From contig CM055093.1 in the NCBI GenBank assembly GCA_029204225.1, forward strand, positions 48,249,241 to 48,313,240: 64,000 bases of DNA, written 5' to 3'. Below are positions 35,834-46,920 of the stretch, one piece after another. Within the stretch, counting starts at the first letter, position 1; each line of letters opens with the position of its first letter. The stretch comes from Diphasiastrum complanatum (taxonomy: Eukaryota; Streptophyta; Lycopodiopsida; Lycopodiales; Lycopodiaceae). The translations under genes and the position numbers were made by a program. The notes below the pieces were generated by a model. The model saw nothing but the letters and a program-made list of their open reading frames with translations, was not told where the DNA came from and made no database searches.

Positions 35834-36660
35834 TTATTGTTGTAGAACAAGTTTGCAATGAGTTCCCTTCATAGAGAACCTTTGATCTACAACTGATCCC
35901 ATAGAATCAATAAGATCACTGAAGAAGAGACTGATGAAACACAAGAAAGTCTCAAGTTGCATTAGTTCTGTATGGGTTAACAAGATCCAAGCAATAGGAC
36001 ATTCAATAGTCTTCCTCCTCAATATTTTTCTTGATTGGATAGGCTATCCAATTCCAGATGCATCTTTTCTTGTCTTTGCATCCGGTTTTATTGCCTTGTG
36101 CATTGCTCCTTGATGTAGGATCACAATATCCTTTTGTAAATCCAAAGCATTGATTAAAGCAATGGTTTCATCCAAGTTATCTGATTGAGCATTGGAATTC
36201 CATCTTGTCGAATCATTCTGAGAAAGATTGGTAGAGTTATCTCGTTGAAGATGGATGGCCATGTATCCATTGATATCCTCTGTGAGTGAAGCGATGGGTA
36301 TAGCTCCTGATAGATCAAAATATTAATGCTCCAAATCAAATATTTCATTGTCCAAATTTGGCCACATTCCAGTCATTTCCAACTCATCATTCTGTTCCAA
36401 GAGAGCGTCGTTATGTTGGAATATGAACAGCTCATATTCGTTCTACTGTAAGCAATGATGGTCCTCCGTTTGATCTCCAAAGATAAATTTGTCATATATA
36501 CAATGTTGTAAGTAGTGATTATCTTCAATTTGATCCCCAAAAATAAATTTGTTATATATACAAGAATAGTCAGTAGTAACATTGATCTCAAACACTCTTG
36601 GATCAACAATCGTGGAAGATAAATCACAAGTCGTCCGTTGTTGATGTTGAGACATGATTG
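35834..36660 (-). other. Unrecognised frames downstream of gag
   Basis: Minus-strand frames after gag include a direct amino-acid repeat of about 17-20 residues (NKFIFGDQIEDNHYLQ then DKFIFGDQTEDHHCLQ, 36530-36445) and acidic segments. No enzyme motif is present. They occupy the place where protease-pol would be in an autonomous element. Confidence 0.4.
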
Positions 36661-38178
36661 GATGATCAAGAGATGTATTGTGTGGTTACTTGATTCCTTT
36701 CGATCCTTCATCCATTGAAGAATTCCTCTCTGAAATACTTTCGTTCAAACCAGCACCTTGATGAGCTTGGAATTGACATATTGATAGTTTTGGAGAGTTT
36801 TGTTGATGGAGAGTTGAACACACTGGTGTAGGAATTTCTTCCTGCTGAGACTCCAATTTGATCCGTAGTTGCATCTTTTGTTGTCTTATCCTTAGATCTT
36901 TTATTAATGCCTTTTGCATTACATCTGTCAATGTTGGATTTGCTCGAAGTACTTTATCCAAATGTTGACGAATGTGATCTTGAAGACCACGTAGATAGTG
37001 TTGGATAGATAATTCTTCATCAAGACACCTTTATTTGGATGCTACCAAATGGAATCTGGTATTATATGCCTTTACAGAACCAGTTTGTTCTAGCATATAC
37101 CAAGAGTCCATATAATAGTCTATAAATATTTCTGCACAAAACTCTTTGAAATCGTCCCATCACTTCGGTTCATACTCTGGATGATGTAATACTCCTTGCC
37201 ACCAATCATAGACTCCTCCTCGAAAGTAGGATGCTGCTATGGTAATTTTGCCCTGATCAAAAATAGAATATAGTCGCAGATTCTCATCGACAATAGATAA
37301 CCAGTCATCAATATGTAATGAACTCATTTCTCCCTCAAAGGTTGGTATGTTCTCAAAAGGAACATCATCAGGATTTCGTTGAATATTGATTTGTTGATGT
37401 TGATTTGCCTCTGAAAACTGCTCTCACCATTGTAACAGGAACTAGGAATGGTCACTATGCTCCCATAATTGATATTGTCCTCTAACTGTAACCCAGTGGT
37501 GCCAACAATTGGTTTAAGAGCCATAGATGAAGCCTCTTCAATTAGCATGGATATACCGTTGAATGCCATTGTACAAAGAGATGATTGGTATTCAGAATTA
37601 TCTTCTTCAACTACGTATTGTTCAGAACCAGCTTTGTTATTATCATTGTAGTCTCCATCCTCACCGATGTAGTGATTGGGATGCAATTCTATCTCTTGAC
37701 AATGTAATCTTTTGTTGTACACGTTGTGAACCGTTGGATCTTCTTCATCATACTCACAACTTTCAAGGATATCATTTGGTTGACTTGTAGGCTCATATTG
37801 GTCCTCATGTTGCCATTCAGAGTGATTATGACTCTCATAATCAACAATGTTATACTCGGTTTCATATTGGCCATTATTATATTCGTCTACATCACCAGGC
37901 TGATATTCTTGATTATCTAGTTGACAATCATGATCCGCATCGGAATATTGTTCATGGCCATTCGTATCATCACATTGTTGATGATCATCTTGCTGACAAT
38001 CGCTACCATCATCACATTGCGGATCATCTTGTTGACATTGTCACCATCATCACATTCCTCCTCATCTTGTTGACAATCATCACCACCATCGTCATATCAG
38101 TACTTTGGTTATCATACTCATAATCATTTCCATCCCATTATCTTCATAGTCAAACATATATTGATTATCAGTGTCCAT
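36660..38178 (-). pseudogene. Gag with acidic repeat-rich N-terminus
   Basis: Minus strand. A plausible start is the ATG at 38178 (MDTDNQYMFDYEDNG). An acidic Asp/Gln/Asn/Tyr-rich region follows, encoded in part by about four 40-45 base tandem units at 37955-38095. After a frameshift, a Retrotrans_gag domain of gypsy type lies at about 37370-36960: IDDWLSIVDENLRLYS, then YFRGGVYDWWQGVL (a Trp-rich block typical of the domain), then QTGSVKAYNTRFHLVASK and EELSIQHYLRGLQ. Two stops interrupt it. A Gln-rich segment with coiled-coil character (IRQQKMQLRIKLESQQEE) ends it. No CCHC knuckle is visible. Confidence 0.65.
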
Positions 38179-39462
38179 GGTGTAGTGACAAATAGTCTGT
38201 GGGTTATGGGTCCACAAATCTGAATGAAGTGTGAAGAATTTGGGACAATTGTAAATTTCACTCATAAAATCACAAATTTGCTAGTAACAGATTTGTTCTT
38301 CTCCACCGTCCCAAAATTCTGAGTCCTCGAAGAATGTAACAAAATAGCTATTGGCAAAATGTCAACTTTGTTTCATGGATCAGTTTTGGCTTTATCCCAG
38401 TGCTATCATGTCAAGTTCGACGTAATGATCACTTTTGATTTTTACTGCGTCGAAATTTGAGGTCAAATGGAAAAGATATGGAAGTTCACAGAAATGGATT
38501 ATAAAATGTAACAACTAAGGCAAAATGGGACAAAGTTATAAAAAAAATCAAACGATGATTTTGAGAATACATATAGCTGAATAGTGTCAAGCTCGATGAT
38601 CTGATTGCTTTTGCTTTAGATTGTACTGAAATCCGACTGCAAACGAAAGAGTTATTGACATACAAAAATCGCGGAACAAACGTAATTAGGCAAACTTAAG
38701 AAAAAGGCCCTAACACAATTTTTTTGGTTTCTTTGAAACATTGGACCGTGAAAGAAATAAAACCGTAGAAATCTTAAAAATGATGGCAAATTTTTTTTTT
38801 CCTGGTTACTTGTGCGATCTGTTGGAGTGGTCGAAAGAAAAATATAAAACCGTTAAAAAAAATTAGGAATAAACGAAATTTTTTTATCGGGCACGTAAAA
38901 GGAAGATTTTGTCAGCGTGGGCAGAGGGGCAACGTAGGCAGAGGGAAGGTTAGAGAGAGAAAATCTCGACCGACGCGAAGAGAGGGGCGTGGAGGTAGGT
39001 AGGTCAGGTTAGGGTGACGTATAGGGTTAGGTTTAGGTCGCATGAAGGTTAGGGTTATTTTTTTTTAAAACACAAAAACTTCCAAATGCAAGAACTGAAA
39101 AAAATCTACAAAGAAACAGAACTTAAAAAATGAAAGGTTGAAGTGCTTCTCTCCCAAATTTCCTACTCAAACCAGAACTTGACCTCTTCCACAAGATTTG
39201 TCATATCTCCCTCAATTTTCAACCAAATTGGCTCAGATTCAAGCTAAGAGTGAGATCTACAATCTTACAGAATTACAGTCAAAAAGTTTGCCAAAAATTT
39301 AGCCAAAAATGGGAAAAACAGACTGCAAAAAGCTATCACTAACTAAAATTGGAAAGAAAACACTAAAATGGCCATAACTTGGTCATTATAGCTCCAAATC
39401 AAAAAATCTCAGTACCTCCAGAAAGCTAAGAGAGAGATCTATTGATCTACAACAAGAAACTA

Positions 39463-39464
<2 letters not shown>

Positions 39465-39492
<28 letters not shown>
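39465..39492. repeat. Poly(A) tract in element leader
   Basis: A run of about 28 A on the plus strand (poly(T) on the element's sense strand). Confidence 0.9.
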
Positions 39493-39498
<6 letters not shown>

Positions 39499-39614
39499 TT
39501 AGAGGCAAAAACTGAATAAAAAATTGTTGGAAATTGAAAAATCAAGAAAGCTAGAACAAGAATCTCTACCAAGTTTAACGAAATCCACCAAATCTAATGG
39601 GGAAAGGATCTAAT

Positions 39615-39626
39615 GCTCTAATACCA
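39615..39626 (-). promoter_or_regulatory. Primer binding site, iMet-type with one mismatch
   Basis: TGGTATTAGAGC on the minus strand differs by one base from the initiator Met tRNA site, four bases inside the right LTR. This primer is usual for copia, whereas the gag is of gypsy type. Confidence 0.75.
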
Positions 39627-39630
39627 AAAT

Positions 39631-40157
39631 TGTCATGTGCCAATCTTAGCATTCAAACATCTAATCCATTCATTAAACATCAAATTACAATGGAAATGCA
39701 AGAAATCAAGAAACTAGTCAAAAATCAAGAAACTAGACAAAAGTAGCAAAACTTCACCAAATTAGGCAAAGTAAGGTATCTTTATTCATGATTATTGATC
39801 ATTCACAAGGTAGGGCCTGATTATAGAGCATGATCAAAGCTCTCATGTGATTTTAGGCACATGAACTACTTTCTCCATCAAGAAAGCTCTCCAAGAGAAG
39901 CTCCAAGATCTCTTAAAACTCAAAATTACAAAATGAACAATAGCCTCCAAATTTGGCACGAACTCAGCTATTTATAGTGGTAATTTGTGCCTCTACTATA
40001 AGTTTGGGTCCTTATTTAGCTAAATTGGGCCTTATAACCATTATTACAATTCCGATATTCTCAATTATAGCGAGGTTGTTCGAACCACTTTAGCTCCATG
40101 GCTATATTTGGCAATTCATAAAAAAGCTCATGGGCTAATTACATGCAACACATGACA
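39631..40157 (-). repeat. Right (5') LTR of the gag-only element
   Basis: 527 bases, starting TGTCATGTGC and ending CACATGACA on the plus strand. It is adjacent to the primer site. Confidence 0.9.
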
Positions 40158-40284
40158 TACTATAAGACCAAAGATATACAAAAACTTTTAAGAGAGTCAT
40201 TCTACCACAAGAATTAAGCTTTAACGTATTCGATAAAAGAGGATACGTATGTAAAGAGTATCAAACAAGCTAGTAAGAGTTTGT

Positions 40285-40740
40285 AGTCCATCGCTGCCAT
40301 TGATAGTCAAGAGCTATTAGTGAATGAAGAGTAAATGATCCTATTGTCCATCGTTGGACAGTAGGATGCTTTGTGTGCAATGTGGTATGCCCAAAGAGGT
40401 CATAGTTTCCATTGGGGGACAACATACCTCATTATTCATTATTCACTCATATTCATAAAGATGAAGAGTCAACTATCCATCGCTGGACAACGACCTCATT
40501 ATTCTTTCATAATTATCAAGATGAAGAGTCAGTTGTCCATCGTTGGACAATGACCAACTTTTGTATCAAAAAGTGATCATCGTACCAGTGGGTGCAGACA
40601 CCCTTCCATCGCTGTCAAAAAGGTTTCTTTATGATTGAAAAGGTGGCCATCAGACCATTGTTGTCATATGGTCTCATGAAAGGTTGCCAAATGAAAGGAA
40701 ATTGTCCATCGCTGCCTATTGAGGCAGGATGGACGTGTTT
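40285..40740. repeat. Hairpin repeats TGTCCATCGTTGGACA
   Basis: Perfect 16-base copies of this palindromic unit lie at 40345-40360 and 40534-40549. A near copy is at 40474-40489, and half-site variants (CCATCGCTG) lie at about 40290, 40598 and 40705. The copies at 40474 and 40534 belong to a 60-base tandem repeat that also contains AAGATGAAGAGTCA. Confidence 0.8.
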
Positions 40741-41404
40741 TTATACTTAAAGAGTGATGTCCACCATATTTTTTAATCCTACGAAAGCTCTTTTTACTCT
40801 TTTGTGTGATAAGCAAACATAAATCGTAGCTGGAGGTTATCAAAGCATCATCATTGTGAGAGTAAAGCGTTAAGAGAGCCAAGCAAAAGAGAGATAGATG
40901 CATACCGTATGCTAGAATATTGTTGATCCGTGAACTGGTAGGGCGCACTTTCAGCATATGATAGAGGAAAGAACTCTTCTTTGGTGTTGTAGAGAGAAGG
41001 CGTCAAAAAAGCATGATCTTATAGTGTCAAGCTGGTTAGCATCCTGGAAGGTGTGAGTGGGAGAGAGAAAATCAATTTCCCTCCAAATTGGAATTGATAA
41101 AGCAATGTCAACATTCATACTTGTATATGTTAAAAATACATGTTTTTTTAAATGGTTAGTACTTACACCATTGTTGCTTTAACAGAAACTACTGCTTGAA
41201 ATTTAAAAAGTCTTATAGAGTACTTTTATTAGTTTTTAAGTGGGAGACCCACTAAGTTAAGAGCAAAACTTCATTTTGTAAGAGTGTAGGATATTTAAAA
41301 AGACCTTGTAAGCTTGTAGAAGCGGTATGTCTGTAGTTGTCCACATGTCTATTAGCGAAGCAGGTGAAACTAGACGAAGGAGCATCCGAGAGAGAGATTA
41401 ACGA

Positions 41405-42070
41405 AACATAACTCTTCTTGCCAAAGCAAGACCAAACCTTTTAAAACCTTTATTCATAACCCAACAGGGTAAAACATAGCTGAAAGCACACATTACTTCA
41501 AAGAAAGAAAGCATTGTATAGCGAAACAAATTTCAAGACATCCAACTGGTACCTGCCACCATCCCACCACACAAACCACACAAGTTAGCACAGTGAGAAA
41601 GACAGGTGTCAACGCTGAATGTCAGTTGTTATCCATGTCCAAAATAAGTTTAGCAGCTTAATAGCTTAAAGTATTTGATCACAAACTGTAGTCCAATCTT
41701 CCCTATGTAACACATAATTATTTGCAATAGGCTTTCCCATATTATTACCGTATCAGGGCATTTCGCCATTCCGATCAGTCTTATGTTACTAGTCCATATC
41801 AATCTATAAAGTAAAAGCATATGTATTGAAAAACAACTTCATTATATAAGCTGTGATTAGCAGCATATGCATCCTTTCAAGGAGTACGCCAACTATCGTC
41901 CAGCTTCATAAGATTTTAAATTTTTGATCCTGTCTATTGTATTATTACCAGTACGTGTTTAGCCAAGTACTTTACCCTACATTTGTAGTAGGATTAGGGC
42001 AGATCCGTGCCATACCAATCCCTACAAATGTAGCGATCCCTTGTACAAATCCATGTACCTCAAGGGCGCG
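41405..42070 (+). repeat. Long dispersed repeat, copy 2
   Basis: Collinear partner of 33745-34560; see there. Landmarks run from GCCAAAGCAAGACC to GATTAGGGCAGATCCGTG. Confidence 0.75.
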
Positions 42071-43133
42071 TAGGTTAACAATACTTGTATCACAAAATGG
42101 CGAAGTCACCATATGTGTAGCATGAGTCATCTATACGTGCAATCACTTCTAAACGAGAGGCATAAATATGATAGTTTAAGCTATTCCGTTATAAGTCTAA
42201 GCCATAACCGTTTCCTATAGTCATTCATAAACGTTAACGCTTCTTATGATTTACACCATTACCTCTTCATTGACCAATACACGAAGCAAAGTGTTGCAAT
42301 ACTAACCTGAATAGATGTTGCGTGAGAATCCTGTGAGGAAGCCATATTTGTTTACAAACGGTACTTCCTTTGGAGACTGATAATAGAAGTTTTTCGAGTC
42401 TAGTTTTAGCCACAACAATAATAGCATGAAAAAACACTGCCAACCGTACTATATTCCCATTACGAAACTACTTCTCTGCTTTTAGTAAAAAGGGATTGCC
42501 GGAAACATATATATAAACTTAACGAAAATGTTCTTCGGACTGCATACCTATATAAGAGCGTAATCCAAGTCACCTTGTAGTATAAAGATCTGTTTACAAT
42601 AAGAGTCATATTGCATTTGCTCACCGTTAGCCTATCATTTATCATACTTCATACCTTTCGTGGTGACCATTATATTATTCAATATAAAGCATCATGTTGG
42701 CGGCCAGCCAATGTAACCGCTTTATCGTAGAAGAGGCAAACAATACTTCAAAAAAGTGTGTTCATCGCTGCCCTCTTAGCGCTGAAAGGGCCGCAAGCTT
42801 CTATGAACATAGGTTCAATTACACATACAATGTGATGGTGAGGTAATCGATGTTCCAACGAGTGAGGTAATCGTTGTTCCAACAAGTGAGTTCATGCATA
42901 ATCATATGTACCAATCCACTCACATATGTAGAGGGATGCATAAAGCAACACAAGGCTGTTAGCGCATTTCCGGCGTGTAGTTTCATCACATATTTTCCAT
43001 ACAAAGTGCACTAAACAACCCACCTAAAGTGTATGGGCTTGCATGCAGCTGTAGCACGCTGCCAGCATGCTACGAGCGTGTGGTTTCAATGTGTATTGCC
43101 ATGTATATTATGTGAAACGATGGAAACCTCCAA

Positions 43134-43172
<39 letters not shown>

Positions 43173-43660
43173 CCTATCTTTCACACCAATTTTTCATTTA
43201 GCACTTTTTTGTACTAAAGTAGCTTATTCAACTAGCTTCATTATGTACAATACGTGAACTTTAAAAACATCCTAAACTATTGCCAACGTGAAAGAGCATT
43301 GGGCTCAAATTGTCTAGTAGGCTAAGTGCATCCATAAATTGAGATTCAGGCATGCTTTCATAAGGCATGATTCCCATTTCTTATACAATTCAACTACTTT
43401 GGTAGAATTCATTTATTTATTTTTTCTCAAAAGCGCTAACCGTAAAATAAGAACTTCCTACAAAAGTTCAGTCGAAAGAGTCGAATGTTTGAAAGAGTAT
43501 TTTCGAATGATAAAAGAAAAATCAAATGACCTTGGTCCCAACTTTCCATTCATATGCTTGACTTTCCTTACAAAAATCTTCATATTGACCGAATATGGTT
43601 TGATAATTACATGACAACATCATCCAATAACCAAACGAGGCTCCACAACAAGACTAGTCA
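42071..43660. other. Non-coding spacer with (TG)n
   Basis: No gene recognised. (TG)n lies at 43136-43168 and a 22-base direct duplication (GTGAGGTAATCG-TGTTCCAAC) at about 42837-42885. Confidence 0.4.
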
Positions 43661-43666
43661 AGGGCA

Positions 43667-43800
43667 AAATATATGTTCCATCCTTTGCACTTAGAATAGT
43701 AACACAAGTATAACATAAAGAATCTCAAAATGATAGGGAAAATTATGTTTCATCCTTTGCACTTAGGATAACAACACAAGTATAACACAAAACCTCGAAA
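43667..43800. repeat. Two-copy tandem repeat
   Basis: GTTCCATCCTTTGCACTTAG with AACACAAGTATAACA is followed about 73 bases later by TTTCATCCTTTGCACTTAG with AACACAAGTATAACA. Confidence 0.85.
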
Positions 43801-44064
43801 TAATATGACAATATCAACTCCCAACATGGCTACCATTGATGTCTCTTTGATTTTGAAGAGTTACTTGAGCCTCTTTATAATGAGAATCACCTCCAAGATC
43901 CTACTTACAAGACACACACACAAAGGAATAACAATGGAGCCAAATCACCCAACCATGCAGATGCTACTGATCAATCTCCAATGTCACCATGCCTTCATCT
44001 CTCACTTAACATGAATGAGTGTTACCTCCCATAATAAAGTATAATGTAAAAAGAAAAACAAAAA

Positions 44065-45195
44065 TAAGAAAGACAAGTCTTGTTTGACTTGCATACCGCC
44101 CACATTTATCATTGAATGGACTCTCAAAAGACATATATCTTTCAAAGATATCCTTTAATAGAAAATTGTAGAAATATTTCATCTCTTTTGTTTTACTTTA
44201 GGAAGCATAGTCAAACTTGTTTAAAATTTTGATTTATCTAGATTGACCTATACTTTATAGGTTAGCCTTTGATATAGTACTTTCTTAAATCTTTTGACTT
44301 TATTTCAATGGCAAATAAGCGTGTTGGGTAGTTGTTTACTGGATTGGAAGGCATAATCTCAACCCCAACCACGGAGTAGTCACATCTAAGAATATTTGCT
44401 CCAAAAATCTAAGGAAATAACTTGGACTTAATGTAGATGTTGTATATATAACCTCTAGTTGAATAACACGTGTGTGTGTGTGGGGGGGGGGGGGGGGGCA
44501 TTGCCATGCATTGCAAGGAAAATGAATGATGATGCAGTCAATGCCGCATAGACAAGTCTTGAAATTTGACTTGCATACCCACCCACCTTTCTCATTGTGA
44601 ATGGACTCTCAAAAGACATTTATCTTTCAAAGATACCCTTTAATATAAAATTGTAGAAATATTTAATCTCTTTGAACATAATATTTTGTTGTACTAGGAA
44701 GATACTTGTTTAAGATTTGATTTATTTAAATTGGCCTTTCAAATAAAAGGAATTTTTATAGGTTTGCCTTTGAGAGAATACTTTCTTAACTTTTTTTTAC
44801 TTTATCTCAAAGCAAATAAGCTTTTGACTTGCATGGCATATTGCAAATGCCAATCTTGAGTCCACCCATGAAAAAAGACAACCCAACCTAAAAGGTTAGC
44901 ATTATCCATGCCACTAGGGTGAGTTGGGTAGTTGTCTACTAGACTAGAAAGGCATAGGCTCAATCCCAATCACATAGTAATCACATCTAAGGAGATTTGA
45001 TCCAAAAATCTAAGGAAGTGACTTGGACTTAGTGTAGATGTCTTATGTATATAACCTCTAGTTGAATAACATAGTAGTCTAGTGGGTTCAAATAGTTTCC
45101 AAAATACCCCGTCACATTCCAGAATATTTGCTCCAAAAATCTAAGGAATGACTTGGACAATTTGTAGATGTCGTTTATATATAACTTCTACTTGA
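44065..45195. repeat. Tandem duplication of a 0.4-0.5 kb unit
   Basis: Unit 1 (44065-44470) and unit 2 (44553-45069) share ATGGACTCTCAAAAGACAT, ATTGTAGAAATATTT, TTGGGTAGTTGT, and a shared end at CCTCTAGTTGAATAACA. A partial third copy (45119-45195) has only the last part. A (TG)n plus 18-base poly(G) tract at 44469-44499 separates units 1 and 2. The TTGGGTAGTTGTCTACT and GGCTCAATCCC segments are weakly like pol III A and B boxes, but this is not convincing on its own. Confidence 0.85.
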
Positions 45196-46384
45196 ATAGC
45201 ACAACAAAGTGCTTCTTGGTTTCCAAGGGGAGGCTCAAACCTAAGACCAATTTCTAAAGAAAAAGAGAGGAGGAGAAGAGAAGGATGAATGACAAGTGTA
45301 CTTTGCACCACCACCACAGTGACTGTGGTAGTGCATTGACCATCTAGTGGTACCACCGTCTTTCCAAAACAGTGGTATCATTTTCCACCCTCGGATCTGT
45401 GGGCCACCACCACCAGTGCTTGCGGAAAACGTTTTTTCAGCCTAGCACAAAACCTATCATAAAAAATTGTAGGCTTTTTAGCAACTCATGGGCCAAAAGG
45501 CTACTGATCTATAAGGAGAAGGCTAAACAAAAAAATTTCAAGAAGGCTCAATTTTTTATACAAAGCTTGATAAGGCATTTATCCTTTTTCATTAGCATTT
45601 TAATTGATTCAACTTTGGGTCAGTGTTTGGGAAAGCCGACAAAGTATAGGAATGGAGCCGACATCTTATTTCAAAAACTGACTTCATAGAAAACTTAACA
45701 GTAAGTTGACTTTTAACAATCGACATCTTTTTTGAAATGTGCAAATTTTTTTGTTTTTTGTTTTCGAATGCAGTAAATTTACGTGTAGTAAGTAGTTAGA
45801 TCCATATAAAGCTTATGTTTACATAGCTTTATTAAGTCAAGAAAATAATTTATCAATGTAGATTTGTAATATTTTGCCAACAAGCAAATAGAGATGTAGG
45901 ATTCAAAAGGCAAGATTTAAGAAAAAAACCCACAACACCTAGGAAACATAGAAAATTAGGGTGATGCAATAATCAATATCAAAATTTTAAAATAGTACAT
46001 TTTGATATATACTAGAATTCAAAAAATACTTTGTATGGTCTTTGTAAAATGTCATACACTTTGTTACTTCGTTATAGGCCACTCAAAAAATGTATCAAAG
46101 CCTAAAGCCAAATTAATTATTTCTAAAATCTGAAAGCAGCTGATTTATATGAAAATGAGAACTTATAGAATAAAATATATATAGAATAATATGTAAATTA
46201 AAAATCAGGTTATCTTTTTTCAAGGGGTTATAGGTATTTAGCAAGCAATGTGCAGCAGCCACAGAGTGGTGGTGTACCGTGGTGCACTAGTGCTGAATCC
46301 CGATTCCTGAATAAGCTCATCCAAAAGAGAAGAGGGTAGCAATGCTGCGCATCTATGATCTAGATTCTCTCCTAGGATGCTGAT

Positions 46385-46500
46385 CAAACAAGTTTTGTTT
46401 GTGTGTTTGTGTGTGTATGGCTGTTTGCGCACTCTCTGTTCTCTGCTGGGATGCTGATCAAACAAGTTTCATTTGTGTGTTGGTGTGTGCGCGTGTGTGC
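46385..46500. repeat. Two-copy tandem repeat
   Basis: GATGCTGATCAAACAAGTTT followed by TTTGTGTGTTTGTGTGTG occurs at about 46377 and again at about 46451. Confidence 0.85.
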
Positions 46501-46920
46501 ACTGTGTGGGGCTGGCGTCACAGCGCATTGGGAGGGTAATGAATGATGATGCAGTCAAAGCCGCGTTACGGGTACAATTCAAATTGCAAACTGCAAATTG
46601 CGAGCAAAGCCAAAGCGCGTGGACCCACACGCCAACCCAAACCGCGTCGCGACTCGCATCGATGCCTGCACTTGTACGCTCAACCACGATGGCAGCAAAT
46701 CTGTTGAATCTTCTTTCTTTACACTTTTTATGCAGGCCTCTGTCTCCACCTCCTATCATTGGCATGGCATATGCCCTTATATTAGATTCAGTAACAGCAA
46801 AGAAAGAAGAGAGGGAGGTGCACAGTACAAAGCAACCGCGTGGCCCCACACGGTAGAGCACGTCATGCTCATGCGCTTTCTAGATTCCAATTTCTGCGTC
46901 CTCTGACTGCCCCTCTCTGC
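46500..46920. other. CpG-rich patch in AT-rich surroundings
   Basis: GC and CpG content rise sharply (CGCGTGG, CCGCGTCGCGACTCGCATCG) with several restriction-like palindromes. Overlapping frames on all strands are by-products of this composition. TTATATTAG near 46778 could be a TATA box. The segment at 46543-46565 (AATGAATGATGATGCAGTC) also occurs at 44521-44540 in the tandem duplication. It may be the promoter or 5' end of a lost gene, but no exon is recognised. Confidence 0.4.

Larger units (their letters stand above)
35094..40157 (-). mobile_element. Complete gag-only LTR retrotransposon
   Basis: Two direct LTRs, 35094-35637 and 39631-40157, are closely similar and end in the inverted repeat TGTCATGTGC...GCACATGACA (the left LTR has one base fewer in phase). 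On the minus strand the order is right LTR, primer site (39626-39615), leader with poly(A/T) tracts, gag, a polypurine tract at 35638-35645 (GGGGGAG), left LTR. About 4 kb of internal sequence holds only gag-like and unrecognised frames. I find no protease, RT, RNase H or integrase motif. Mobilisation would need a helper. I could not confirm a 5-bp target duplication (AGTAC left, TACTA right). Confidence 0.85.

Noticed and set aside
35089-40162. Perfect target-site duplication for the gag-only element
   Set aside because: Left flank AGTAC and right flank TACTA share only TAC, so no 5-bp duplication can be claimed.
44920-44985. Functional tRNA gene or complete SINE in the tandem duplication
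   Set aside because: A-box and B-box-like strings are weak and no cloverleaf can be formed.
46469-46906. Overlapping frames of 102-130 codons on both strands
   Set aside because: Stop-poor because of the CpG-rich composition; frames overlap each other on both strands and none has a motif.
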